From the NCBI GenBank assembly GCA_015852425.1, contig JAAAIG010000783.1:1-18206 (forward strand): 18,206 bases of DNA. Direction: 5' to 3'. Made by a program: the position numbers and the translations under genes. Shown here piece after piece: positions 1-9,710 of the stretch; positions within the stretch are counted from its first letter, which is position 1, and every line of letters begins with the position of its first letter. The DNA is from Gryganskiella cystojenkinii. Its lineage: Eukaryota; Mortierellomycota; Mortierellomycetes; Mortierellales; Mortierellaceae. The notes under the pieces were generated by a model. The model saw only the letters and a program-made list of their open reading frames with translations, searched no databases and was not told the origin of the DNA.

Positions 1-2
1 AA

Positions 3-383
3 CACCCAAACGAGGACCAAAACCACTTCTTTTTCCTGTGCCCGATCAAACGCGATGTTTGGATCACAGTCCTATTCAGGTGCACTTACAAGATGTTCTG
101 GACCGGTGCGGAACTCTGCTCTCTGCCATCTCTCTTCAATCGCCTGATCAAACCCCCACCAGATCTCAACTACACAGATAACCAGCTCATCGCCTGCACG
201 CTCCTTGGAATCTGGCGAATGCACTATGGCTTTGTCTTTGATGAAACGGCCATGTCTCGAGCGACGGGAGTCAACATGGCACGGCATCACCTCGGTACTT
301 TAATCGCACAAAACAATTGCCATCAACCACCACCTCAGACCAAGAATTTTGTTGTTGTATTGTATAGGGTGCCCATTGTATAA
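3..383 (+). pseudogene. C-terminal fragment of a LINE-type reverse-transcriptase protein (zf-RVT-like)
   Basis: The frame is open from the window edge to a TAA at 381-383, about 126 codons, and the protein continues upstream of the window. Near the start it reads EDQNHFFFLCPIKRDVW. This matches the E-x3-H-x-F-x2-C-P-x-K-x3-W pattern of the zinc-binding region that follows the reverse-transcriptase domain in many non-LTR retrotransposons. A later segment, LIACTLLGIWRMHYGFVFDE, resembles the helical region that follows it in those proteins (the usual wording is close to 'IW-x-H-W-x-x-F'). No poly-A tail or target-site duplication is visible after the stop. The catalytic part lies outside the window, so it could be an intact element end or a relic. 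The identification rests on motif memory only. Confidence 0.5.
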
Positions 384-1336
384 TACCAGTAAATAGACCC
401 TTCCTGTGAAGTATTGACAAACAGATTTAAGTGATATGTGTAAAAGTAAAGATCGTGAACAAGGAGTCAGCGGGTAGGAGGATTAGACTGGGTGAGTAAG
501 TGATTGCAGACTGGAGAGTTGAAAAGGACTTGATGACTAAGACTATTTGGACTATTTTATAATAGACAGATTCCATCGCAGGGAGCGGGCCGGGCCGGGA
601 ACAGGAATGAGAGCAGGAACAAGATGGGTCATTTGGAGACAGAGACTGAACCTGGTTCCAGCAGCGAGAACGGGGATTCGATCTGAGGGCTGGATCAGGA
701 GCCAGATCCAAAGGCAAAAATAGTAACAGCATCTGACGCGAACTCAAGAACGGCAAAGGCGAATCCAACAGCAAGGTAGTGGTCTCAAGTCATACTTCTT
801 GCATATGTACTAGAGTCATGTAAGATTTGCGTACGCCAGCAATGTAAGAAACTGCGCACATAATTCATGACACTTCGCCTTGTGAAAAAACACCTCGAAA
901 ATGCCAGGTACCGTGAAATTTTCTTTGTGCAACCATGATCGGTGTTGAACAACACAAGATACGGCGAAGCAGAGCCTCGAACAAGTGAACCGCCTGGTCA
1001 TGTGTGTTGATGGTTCTTTGCATTGAAAGGTATGCTATTAATACGGACTCTCGTCCTCTGTTTGCCTGTTTTGTTTCTCATTTTGATCGACTTGATTGGT
1101 TTGCTTCACCATGGTTTGCTTGGTGGAGTGTTTGCAAGATATTTGCATGCTCGGCTGTTTTGCCATCTGGTAAACAAACGACCATCCATTTGCTCTCTTT
1201 TCGCTTTTTTCACTCGCTTCGCCTTCCTCTCCTTCCTTACCTCCATTGCTACTTCTTTAGATGCATGTCCATTACCCTCGGCTTTCAACCCTAAAAGAGC
1301 GAAAGAAGACGGGCATCGAGTTATCTTCATTCCATC
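384..1336. other. Intergenic region, no gene recognised; CT-rich promoter-like end
   Basis: About 950 bases lie between the retrotransposon fragment and the first exon of the channel gene. Short open frames exist on both strands, but none has recognisable motifs or codon-like composition. The stretch 560-780 is purine-rich on the plus strand and the frames there are broken by stops. From about 1180 to 1260 the plus strand is strongly pyrimidine-rich, which is typical of promoters and leaders in this type of fungus, and the ATG at 1337 follows 77 bases later. No clear TATA box was found. Confidence 0.4.
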
Positions 1337-4300
1337 ATGCCCACCGAGCTTTCAGAACGTCCGTCAGAGTGTATCGTAGACACTCCGTCTTCTAAAGCCT
1401 GTCAAAGTCAAGTACCTGCCCTCACGACCAAACTACAAGGTAATATATATAGGAATAATCTATTTTACGGGCATGCCCGTCATTCTTATTTGACGGGCCA
1501 TGTAGATAAACGCAGTCACTCTTTCGAGCCAAAACTTGGACTTATTTGACGGGTTACCCGTCAAATAAGTAAAAAATCTAACCAACGGGTAGGGCCCGTC
1601 GCGTAATACAACCATCTTCAGACGCCTTGGTTGGTCTGTCTATGGTCAATTCACCTCGCATATCCTCCAACATTGGAGCGTCTAGGAGAAAAAGAGCGAG
1701 AGAGGGAAAAAAGACAATGCACGAGCGATTTGAAATTAGGTGCCGCCCAGAAAAGGACCATGTTCGTTACTTTCAGCGACGTATCACGAGCGGAGAGCAA
1801 AGAAACAAGCGAATGTAAAAAGAAGCAGAAAGGATAGTATAGGTCACAGAGACGTGGTACAATTACAGGACTTACAAAGAAAATTGTCGAGGTTGTAGAG
1901 AAGAACGTTGAAAGTTCCCAAGAATAGTCGACGCAATTTTAGGTATTACTCAGAACAAGAAACTGACATCGAGCTCAGGGACCTGACCCCATAGCAGGCA
2001 AATGACGATCTCCAAATCGACGGATCAAAATCTTCGCAGAGTTTAAAAAAAGACCAATACCTGCAGCCGCTGCGCTCAGAAAGGTCACAATGCCAGATCA
2101 CACAAAGACGAGAACATAGCCAAGAGTCAAAAATAAAATAAAAAAGATCAGATAAAACAGAAACGGTATTGATCATGGAGGACGAAGGATTATGCGGTGC
2201 AACAGCATAGGCGACCACACTGTTGAATCTCAGTGAACAATTAGTTTATTCTGTGGTACAGATGCTTGAGGCGTACTACCGTTATCTGGGCATTAGCACG
2301 CAGAAAATACTTTTCAAACTTCAAAATACTCGTTATTTGACGGGCGTCCCGTCAAATAACAAAATGAAAATACGAAACTTATTTGACGGGGCACCCGTCA
2401 TATAAGTCGATACCCGTCACATAGGAGTGACGGGTATACCCGTTGAATAGATTGTCCCATATATATATATTTTTTTTCGTTTTTTGTTATACAGTTTAGT
2501 TTGCTTTCGTCGCCAAGCCACTGATGAAATATTGCGCGAATAAACCAAACTCTTAGAAATCAAATGGTACTTCGAGAAAGCAGCCACATTGGCCTATCCT
2601 GAGGATGAGACTTCGTATAACTGCACCACAGAGTATGTTCATTGCTTGGTGGATGATAATGTGCGTTAAAACAGCCAAAAATATGATGGGCCAATCTAAT
2701 TCATTTTTTTGTACCTTCATTCACTTATGATCAGATTTCGTCCTCACTTCAGTGCAAACGCGTCCCAGAGGTTCCGAAGTGTAAGTAGATGCTGATGCAA
2801 AAATGTCGGGTTAACCTCTATGGTGGTGTTGGTGTCTAACATCTGCTCGATCTCGTGCCACTGCTTATAGTGGAAAGCCTGTGTTGAAGAGTTGGATGCT
2901 GGCGCCTATGACATCATTCTGGAAGTGTCGACCTCAGAATTGATCCTGGACCACATCGAGTTTATTACGTTTACAATTCATCCAAACAAGAATACGAGTT
3001 ATAGAGACTTGTATGATCATAGCAATAGACTCAGTGAGGTGAGCATATCGGTCTGAGTGACCGGATTTGATGTGTTTCGAAATCGATTGTGGACACTAAC
3101 CAAATGGTTCTGTTAAACACTGTAGCGCATACCCAACGCTGGACTGAGGAAATTGTGTGAACCGAGGCTGGATAATTCCAATGGTAGATTTCGTTGGAAA
3201 CTCCATAGGCAGTTTGTCAAAGATCACAACCCATATGTGACAATATCAATGGAGTTCCGATTATCAGCCCGGGCGCTTTTGAACTTTGATAACGGCCACT
3301 TGGATGTACACTCTCTGACGTTCTGTTCTTACCAAGATGAAACTCTTGCAGAAGGTAAGAAGAGAGCTTTGTCATGAGAAGATAGATGAAACTGTGCTGC
3401 GGATGGCAATCTGACAGTCTCACCTTCCGTTTTGCGTCAGGTCTCGAGACTCGATGTCATCGCCCGTCATTCCTGTGGTCTGTGAACGTTGGAAGTCATG
3501 CAACAGTGGAACCCTCCATAAGGCAGAGATATGCGCAAATTGTGTTTTATGGAATATCGGGTGATGGAACCCACCTTGCCACAATCTCACGCCTTGACTC
3601 GACTGTGGTAATTGAGGTTTGGAGATTACCTTCCACAGTAAGCGAGTCTGCCTCTCTCTCAACGACAACTGCCAGTTCTCCAAGTTATTGCGCGCATCTG
3701 GAACTAGGTAGCTCGAACAAGGCCTGGTCGCTGTCAATATCTTGGAACGCATCCCAGATTGCCGTTGTCCCAGAGGAGGTAGACCATGACTCGGCTAGGG
3801 ACATAGGCGGACCCATGGTGTTACTTCACTACGATGTTCGCCAGGCTGCCGATCGAACTCTCTTGGGAAAACTCACGCGGCAAAATACCCACCCAAAACT
3901 TGAGAACTCCATTAGTTCGGGGAGGTTCCACTTCACGTCTGAGCCAGCTCAAGGTCCTCAGGAGGAGCTTTATATAGCATGTGGCCTCGACAGTGTTGAA
4001 GTGTTCACTGTGTTTGGAGAGTGGAGGCACGTTCGGTCAATCCCCCTTACTTTGCAAAAGCTCAACTGGATAGACCGGAGGAACATAATCCAAAGTGCAG
4101 GCGGCCAGCATTTCGCACTTGACTCGGATGACGAAGCCACAATATGGGACATTGCGACAGGTGACATCGTGTCTTCACTACAGCTTCTTAGTCGATCTCG
4201 TAGGTTGCAAGCGTCCTCAAGCGGCGGAGTTGTGGTTTACTATAGTAACCAGCTCACGACCTATTTTTTGCAAACAGGCACAGCTTTCGCCACAAGCAAC

Positions 4301-7300
4301 ACTCTTCCAGAAGCAAACCTGCCTAGATTGATGACTCTTGGATCAACAGTCACTCGACGCGAGCATCAGCCTGATATTGCATTTGGAAGAGGTTCGATAG
4401 CAACAATTCACGGCGATTTACTTAACGACTTTAAAGTCATTGACCGGATCCAATGGTGCCCTTTATTCTTTTTGGATCCTCGAGACTTGCAGTATGACGC
4501 AGAAAGCAGCGGCTTTTTTTGTGCTGGTGGCTCTAGGGTTGATTACGGAGAAGCCAAGGATTTCAAGGTTGGACGCCTGGACCCATTGATCGAACTGCCG
4601 GTTTGCGACTGCACGGCAAATACTGTGTCTCTATCTATATTGTCGGCCTCGAGGCAAAACTTCATATCAACGGCGGGGGTGACATTTACTGCTGCACTTG
4701 TGCCAGTCGGGCACTATGGTTTGCAGACTGATCAGGTGGAGGTATATGCGCTTGAAAGTGGTAGTCACGAGCAGCCTACGGTTGTGCTTACACTCCCCCC
4801 AACAAGGAGCAATCAAGGATATAGACAGACATGTTTCCATGCAAATCTCCCACTCCTCTTTGCTTTTGAGAGTCACAGTGTAACGGTCTGGAAGGTGCCT
4901 GCGAACCTGAACGACAGCTTCCAACTACTATTGTGCAACTACTCCCATTATGGCTTCAAGGTCGGTCAGTGTACCCACATGCAACCTCACGCCTTACTCA
5001 GTGACGCAAAAGGAAATTACAGTCAGCTGGTCCGGCTATCCGTCATGGCTGCGTCGCCACCAGATTATAGGCAACTCGATGAGCTCTTCCAGATTTCTGA
5101 CATGGTTCTCCGAAAGATCATCATTTCTTACGTCGCCTCACTGCTGAAAGGGGTAGGTGTGCCGCAAGAGAAGGTCGTCTTTGGTTTTCATTTGCTAAGA
5201 CTTAGCTCAGTTCAGGCCAAAGAGCAAGGGAGAGACCTATTGGACGATGCTCTGTGTTCTCCGGATTGCCGTTGGATCCCGGCGCCGAATGTTCACCACA
5301 GTGAGGATACCTTTACACGGAGTCTCAAGAACACAGTATATTCGCCCTTTCTCTTGGAACAGGCTCGGGTTCTTATAGACTATTGCTTCCGAAAAGCAAG
5401 AGCAGAACATGATATTTTCTTCCTAGAAAGAACATTGAAGGTGTTCTCACTGCTGTTGTCTTCAGAGCATAGGAATTCTCAGCTCACCATGAATGTTCTT
5501 CGGCGAATGGCCTTCCTTCGAGTTCCAGACAGAACCCGAAATATTCTGATCGCGCACCATCGTATTGCTCATCCACCTGAGCTCCGACTTCAATTTTGGA
5601 AGGCCCGGCGATTGCTCTACCAGTGCAAGAATCCTGTCCTACACTTAAGCTCAGATGTCCAGAGCTCGGATCGAAAAACCAGGTTCTTTGGAGACCTCTT
5701 TATCGCCCCAGTTGATATGATGGGGAGACTGTATAATACACCTCAGGAGATACTGGCAGACAAAGTCACGGCAGCAGCAGCAAATTCAGGAACTGCAACA
5801 ACACCCCGTTCACTCGCACATCGGATCTTTGCTTCCATACTTTCCATAAGGAACATACTTGAACCCCCCCAAAAATTGCGTCTTCGATATCGATGTTATG
5901 ATTTTACGTTGGATCAGTATGAAAATCCAGCGATGGAGGCAATTATAGAGTACAAATGGTAAGGTTCATTGATTGCCTCGTTTTGTGGCGGCAAGCCTAA
6001 AGTCTATTGCGTACCACCGACTAACAAAAAGGCATGACATTTGTACTATTGACATGTAGGAACACAATTGGTTTCTATCTCTGGGTATCGCGATTTCTGT
6101 GGCAATGCATCTATTATCTGATGATTTTGGCAGCAATGTTCATTCAAATCTATGACGCGGAGCAGCCTCGACTTTATCTGTTCATTGCAATTTCCGTCGC
6201 TTCCTCTATATTCCTCCTTCTGGAGTTGATTCAATTTTTGGAAGCTCGAGCACGATACTCCAGGCAAGTTTACTACTGCAGCAGAGACGACTATTGTTTT
6301 TATCGTTATCAATTGAAACTCACTAGTTTTTTTCTCTCTATTTTTTTTGGTACTGATCCAGCTCGCCGCTTTATAATATTGTCGATATTGCTGCTTTTTC
6401 GGTGCCTCTTGCTGGAAGTGTCAACCAACTGTTGATGTCGGCTCAACAAAATGACCCAGAGACAACACCTCAAGGACCACACTACTGGATCTTTAGTATC
6501 TCGGCAGTTATTATGTTCTTCCATCTGGTCAGTCCATTGATATGTGTGTGCCTGTATCGGGTTTCTAGAGCAATTCTCTCCTGTATGTCTCTTTGCTTGC
6601 TCTTTAACACTATTTCGATTTTGTTCTACTTAATCAACACTGCAGCTTTTTGAGCTTCGAGTGAACGAGTTGGTCTGCAAGTTTGAGACCATTATTGTAA
6701 ACATTTTGAGTAGCATCAGAGTCTTCTTCTTTATCTTTGCGGCTGGCCTTCTGGCGTTCACGATATCGTTTTTACATCTTCTCCGAGGGTGTGTGCAAGC
6801 CCCATGCATTGTTCCAACCACCCTCTTCCCGCAACATTTCTTCCAGGCCTTCTCAGCTGTTTATTTCTTCATGGTAAGTACCAGATCATGCACCACATAT
6901 TATTTTCAGCTCTATTCCTTCTTTTTTTCTGTTCTTCCTTCAGATGAAGATAAAGTTCTAATGAGCTCGCTGCCTCTTGTCCGTTTTGGCACTTGTTACC
7001 TCTTCCGTCTAGGGCGGACGATATGACCCTGTTGGCCAAGAGATGGGCTCTGAAAACTGGACCTTTCTTGTGCTGATGCTCGTCTTTTTCTTTTTTACTG
7101 TCATTTTGATGCTCAACGTTACTATCGGTAAGGATCCTTACATGCTTTCGCTATGTTTCTATACTTTTGCATGAAGATATTTATTTTCCTCGCATCCTCA
7201 CTTCCTCGCTTAGCTCTACTTAACGTCGCATTCTCACAGGGTGATGAAACTTGGCGTTTAGTCTGGCTTGCTAATCGGTTGCGCTATTGTGAGAGTGCAG

Positions 7301-7894
7301 AGACTTGGTCTTGGTGGATCCCTGGTAGGTTTTTGAAATTCTACTCCTCGGCAGTGATCGCGAAAAGCCCAACAGATAATGTAATCGGTATTTATTTGAA
7401 ATGCTTCTTATACTTCTTATTTTTGAAATGGTTCTTTTATTTTTTATTTTTTTTTTTTTTTGTTTGTTACTATTACGTCTGTAGGTTTCCGCCAATGGTA
7501 CGGATACTTTCCAAAATATATTTATTATACAGCATCGCCTCAGCAAGTCAAGGCTTTCTGGGATCGACATTCGGGTCTTTTGGAACCCGCTGATCAGAAG
7601 GCTGTGGATGAAAGAGCCAGTGGCAAGCCTATATCGGAGCAGGCTATCAGCTATAAGGCAAAATACGGAGCCGAGAAGGAAAATAGCGCATCTGGTTCCA
7701 CAAATAACCACATGGCTACCACAGGACCACAGGCTATATTTTCTGCTGCGGTCGAGAAAGCTCTGCAAGAATTCAAAGAACAGGTGCTTCGCCAATCTCA
7801 GGAAACGAACGAGAGATTGATGCAAGAGTTCAAAGAACAGATGATTTTGGAGACCAGGCGAGCGGTTCGAGAGGCCATGGAGAGGGAAGGGTAA
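1337..7894 (+). CDS. WD40-like / TRP-like ion transport domain fusion protein, 12 exons, about 1467 aa
   Basis: Predicted large membrane protein of the plasma or an internal membrane, probably a cation channel fused to a cytoplasmic beta-propeller-like region. Exons by splice-phase matching: 1337-1439, 2557-2664, 2735-2778, 2871-3038, 3126-3354, 3441-5958, 6060-6263, 6362-6527, 6646-6873, 7013-7127, 7214-7324, 7485-7894. The sum is 4404 nt, an exact multiple of three, with one terminal stop. Residues 1-217 form an N-terminal domain containing WKACVEELDAGAYD. Residues 218 to about 1050 include WD40-like strands such as GDGTHLATISRLDS and DEATIWDIATGD. Residues 1057 to about 1310 hold six hydrophobic helices with a pore-like segment, FSAVYFFMGGRYDP, before the last one. 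Residues 1415-1466 are a charged coiled coil in which QEFKEQ occurs twice. The start and intron 2 are the weakest parts. The fused architecture is known in Mortierella-type fungi; ion selectivity is unknown. Confidence 0.8.
1452..1497 (+). repeat. Left terminal inverted repeat
   Basis: It pairs with 2413-2458 at 37 of 46 positions. Seven of the nine differences are transitions. It includes the perfect 14-base palindrome ACGGGCATGCCCGT at 1467-1480 and ends with one copy of TTATTTGACGGG at 1486-1497. Confidence 0.75.
1540..1599. repeat. Left subterminal palindromes of the element
   Basis: 1540-1554 (ACTTATTTGACGGGT) and 1556-1570 are perfect reverse complements around one base, a 31-base hairpin-forming palindrome. 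A smaller inverted pair, ACGGG at 1585-1589 and CCCGT at 1595-1599, follows with a five-base loop. Confidence 0.8.
2332..2437. repeat. Right subterminal palindromes of the element
   Basis: Three consecutive inverted pairs are present. 2332-2344 with 2348-2360 is a perfect 13-bp pair around CGT. 2377-2391 with 2393-2407 matches at 13 of 15 around one base. 2410-2420 with 2427-2437 is a perfect 11-bp pair. All carry the GACGGG/CCCGTC core shared with the left side. Confidence 0.8.
2413..2458 (-). repeat. Right terminal inverted repeat
   Basis: Reverse complement partner of 1452-1497. It includes the palindrome ACGGGTATACCCGT at 2430-2443. This differs from its left counterpart at two symmetric positions, so the palindrome is kept. 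Confidence 0.75.
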
Positions 7895-8360
7895 AAAAAG
7901 ACGCCCAGAAAGTCTTCAGCAAAGACGTCTGTTTTGGCGGAGACTGACAGTGAGCTAAACATACGTTGTACAATGAACAGCAATATCTCTACATGTCTCT
8001 ACAAGTATAAAGAAAGGTGAATTTTGATCCCTCTGGTCCTCATCTTCGCCTAGATTGTTGAGGACGTAGGCCTATGAACGAATCGAAAACAGAAAGCTAG
8101 AGTTTGCTTCCCCAATGTCGATAAGCCCGATACAGCTTTTTGATCAATCCTTACACAAAAACTCGAAAGGACGTGAGTGACTGTTGTGGCTTTGTACTCT
8201 ACTCACATCAACAAAAGAATAAAAAAGCAGAAAGCTCAGTTGCCGTGGTCGTGGACGTTGCAGGAACTCCTGAGCGCTCCATGAGCTTTCCGGATCCATG
8301 CTAGAGTGGGTGCGTCAACGCTCAAAACGTGCCAAGTAGGACCGAAAGGCGACCACAAAG
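7895..8360 (+). other. 3' flank of the channel gene and intergenic sequence
   Basis: No reading frame of note. An AATAAA lies at 8218-8223, 324 bases after the stop, and could act as a polyadenylation signal, although closer non-canonical signals are equally possible. Degraded sequence related to the N-terminus of the following CipC-like remnant may occupy the last 100 bases, but I could not establish a frame for it. Confidence 0.3.
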
Positions 8361-8630
8361 ATGATACACACCATTGCTGCTGCAGGTACGACCCAGACGC
8401 TGCTGGACACGAACTCTCTCTCCATTGGTAACAATGGACTCACACTCTACATTTTTTTCGTTCGTCTCTCACAGTTGCTTACGAGGCGATGAAAGGGAAT
8501 CAGGCACTCAAGATCAGGCAAGGCAAGAAAGGCTCGCACGGCGAAATGAAGACTGCTGGAATCACAGCCTGGAGGTGACGATGAGCAGAGAAACGAGACG
8601 GTTGCAGAGGCTGGGTTCAAGGCCTTGAAT
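8361..8630 (+). pseudogene. CipC-like small protein gene, frameshifted remnant
   Basis: Joining 8361-8385 to 8475 onwards through a GTACGA...CTCACAG intron (8386-8474) gives a reading frame with AAAVAYEAMKGNQALK and then KKGSHGEMK. This resembles the conserved core of fungal CipC/DUF3759 proteins (pattern A-[FY]-E-A-M-K ... GK-x-x-SHA/GEMK). The frame stops at 8576-8578 after about 42 residues, whereas the family usually has about 100. Shifting frame at about 8570 yields EVTMSRETR, resembling the EV-D-K-L-x-ET-K-G that normally follows. No complete N-terminus is seen upstream of the ATG at 8361. I read it as a decayed gene. It could instead be a very short expressed protein. CipC function is not well understood, so none is claimed. 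Confidence 0.45.
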
Positions 8631-8780
8631 CTGTATTACTTCTTCGTGAATACTTATAGGACTTAACAAGACTAGGTGTAAAGATCTCTTTGTAAGGGGC
8701 TTGTAATAAATACCAAAGTGTATTGCATTTCATCTCAACAAGGCTACAAAGAGTGAATGGAGAGTAAACTGTAAAGGGAA

Positions 8781-9194
8781 CTACGACTCGCTAGGGAAAA
8801 TCTTGAAGACACCAGAGTCCACAAAGTGAGGTTTACCCTCATTGTCTTCGAAGGAATAACGGACACGATAGCGATTTGTTCGTGCATCTCCTTGGTAGTC
8901 TTTCAAGACCTCAAATTCATAACCATCCTTGCTCAGGTTACTGAGACTGACATCTGAGATGTATTTGTTGACGTCGGGCCGAGGAATGGCGCGCTGGAAG
9001 GTCAGCTTGACTTGGGCATCATGGAGGTTCTCATCAATGATACGCACTTTAGCAAGAATACGGTCTCCAACATGGTACTCGGCTCCTTCCATTGGAGAGA
9101 CGGATTCGATGAGTCCAGCTGGCGCTGCATGGCAGAAGAGTGTCCAGCTTGCCAGAGTCACAAAGACGAGGGTAATGGTTGAAGGAAAGTGCAT
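8781..9194 (-). CDS. Small secreted protein of unknown function, 137 aa
   Basis: Single-exon gene read from ATG at 9194 down to a stop at 8781-8783. The N-terminus MHFPSTITLVFVTLASWTLF followed by CHAAPA is a typical signal peptide with probable cleavage after the Ala-rich end near residue 25. The mature part, about 112 residues, has no further hydrophobic segment and no cysteine. It alternates charged and hydrophobic residues and has short strand-like stretches such as RYRVRYSFED and VDSGVFKIF, suggesting a beta-sandwich fold. I do not recognise a named family. It resembles the many small Ig-like extracellular proteins of Mortierella-type fungi. A TTTAAA lies 74-79 bases upstream of the start. 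Extracellular or wall location is inferred from the signal peptide only. Confidence 0.75.
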   Translation of the reverse strand: MHFPSTITLVFVTLASWTLFCHAAPAGLIESVSPMEGAEYHVGDRILAKVRIIDENLHDAQVKLTFQRAIPRPDVNKYISDVSLSNLSKDGYEFEVLKDYQGDARTNRYRVRYSFEDNEGKPHFVDSGVFKIFPSES

Positions 9195-9267
9195 CTTTTA
9201 ATATCGGATCAGAGAAAGCAGGAAGTTGGGTTCAATGCTAGTTGGGGTGAAGGGGCAAGAGCACTGC

Positions 9268-9273
9268 TTTTAA
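9268..9273 (-). promoter_or_regulatory. TATA-like box of the small secreted protein gene
   Basis: TTTAAA, 74 to 79 bases upstream of the ATG at 9194 on the minus strand, at a distance suitable for a fungal core promoter. Assigned by position only. Confidence 0.35.
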
Positions 9274-9710
9274 AGACAGAACAGACTTGAGCCACATCCT
9301 GACATGCTTGGACTGGAGCTCTTTCTGGTGTGCCGCCGCCGTAACTGTACCCCTTTGTTCCTTCTCATTGTATCATTGTAGTATCAAAAAGGAACAAACG
9401 ATCAAGGGTAGGCTAAAAAAAATGATGGAAGGGGGAGTGAGAGGCGAAAAAATGGAAGGGGAGGGGAAAAAATAGAAGGGGGAAGACAGAAAATAAATCT
9501 AAGGGTTGCAAAAAGGAGATACGGTATCTCGAACCTGTACTAGAGACAAAAGTTTAATGGGATACCTGGCTTGTGGCAACCAAGCGTATCATAGTACTTT
9601 TGATTCTTAGTAGAGAGTGAAGGGAGTGTGTTTTTTTTTCAAGCACGACCCTTCTTTTAGACGTACTGCTCTCGTGAATCTATGTCGTGGTTTGGCCCGC
9701 CACAAACTCT
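9274..9710. other. Intergenic, no gene recognised
   Basis: Purine-rich runs on the plus strand (9410-9490) and a short perfect hairpin GAGATAC-G-GTATCTC at about 9517-9531. No coding frame or RNA gene can be supported. Confidence 0.35.

Larger units (their letters stand above)
1452..2458. mobile_element. Non-autonomous TIR DNA transposon (MITE-like) inside intron 1
   Basis: The ends are inverted repeats of about 46 bp, 1452-1497 and 2413-2458, identical at 37 positions. Both begin GGR-A-Y-AATCTATT. Subterminal regions on both sides carry palindromes built on TTATTTGACGGG and its complement. The middle (about 1600-2330) has only short open frames without transposase motifs, so I infer a non-autonomous element of about 1.0 kb. 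The flanks are (AT)n on both sides, so a target-site duplication cannot be resolved. The superfamily is not identified. Removing it leaves an intron of 110 nt, a normal size for this gene. Confidence 0.7.

Noticed and set aside
1023..1379. 118-codon hydrophobic plus-strand frame
   Set aside because: It overlaps the CT-rich leader, whose translation is hydrophobic by composition, and another frame (ATG 1337) fits the spliced gene.
1627..2218. Short frames inside the transposon as a possible transposase
   Set aside because: None exceeds 90 codons or shows a catalytic triad or DNA-binding motif; the element is treated as non-autonomous.
1440..2458. CRISPR-like array because of repeated GACGGG motifs
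   Set aside because: The motifs are inverted and irregularly spaced at two ends of an element, not direct repeats with equal spacers, and the genome is eukaryotic.
3386..3440. ATG at 3386 as start of the large channel-gene frame
   Set aside because: The 55 bases before 3441 lie in an intron (donor GTAAGA at 3355, acceptor CAG at 3440). The upstream exon joins in phase and extends the protein.
9517..9560. tRNA-like sequence on the minus strand (GGTTCGAGA box)
   Set aside because: The acceptor-like ends pair, but no T stem or anticodon arm can be formed; the pairing is explained by a short perfect hairpin.
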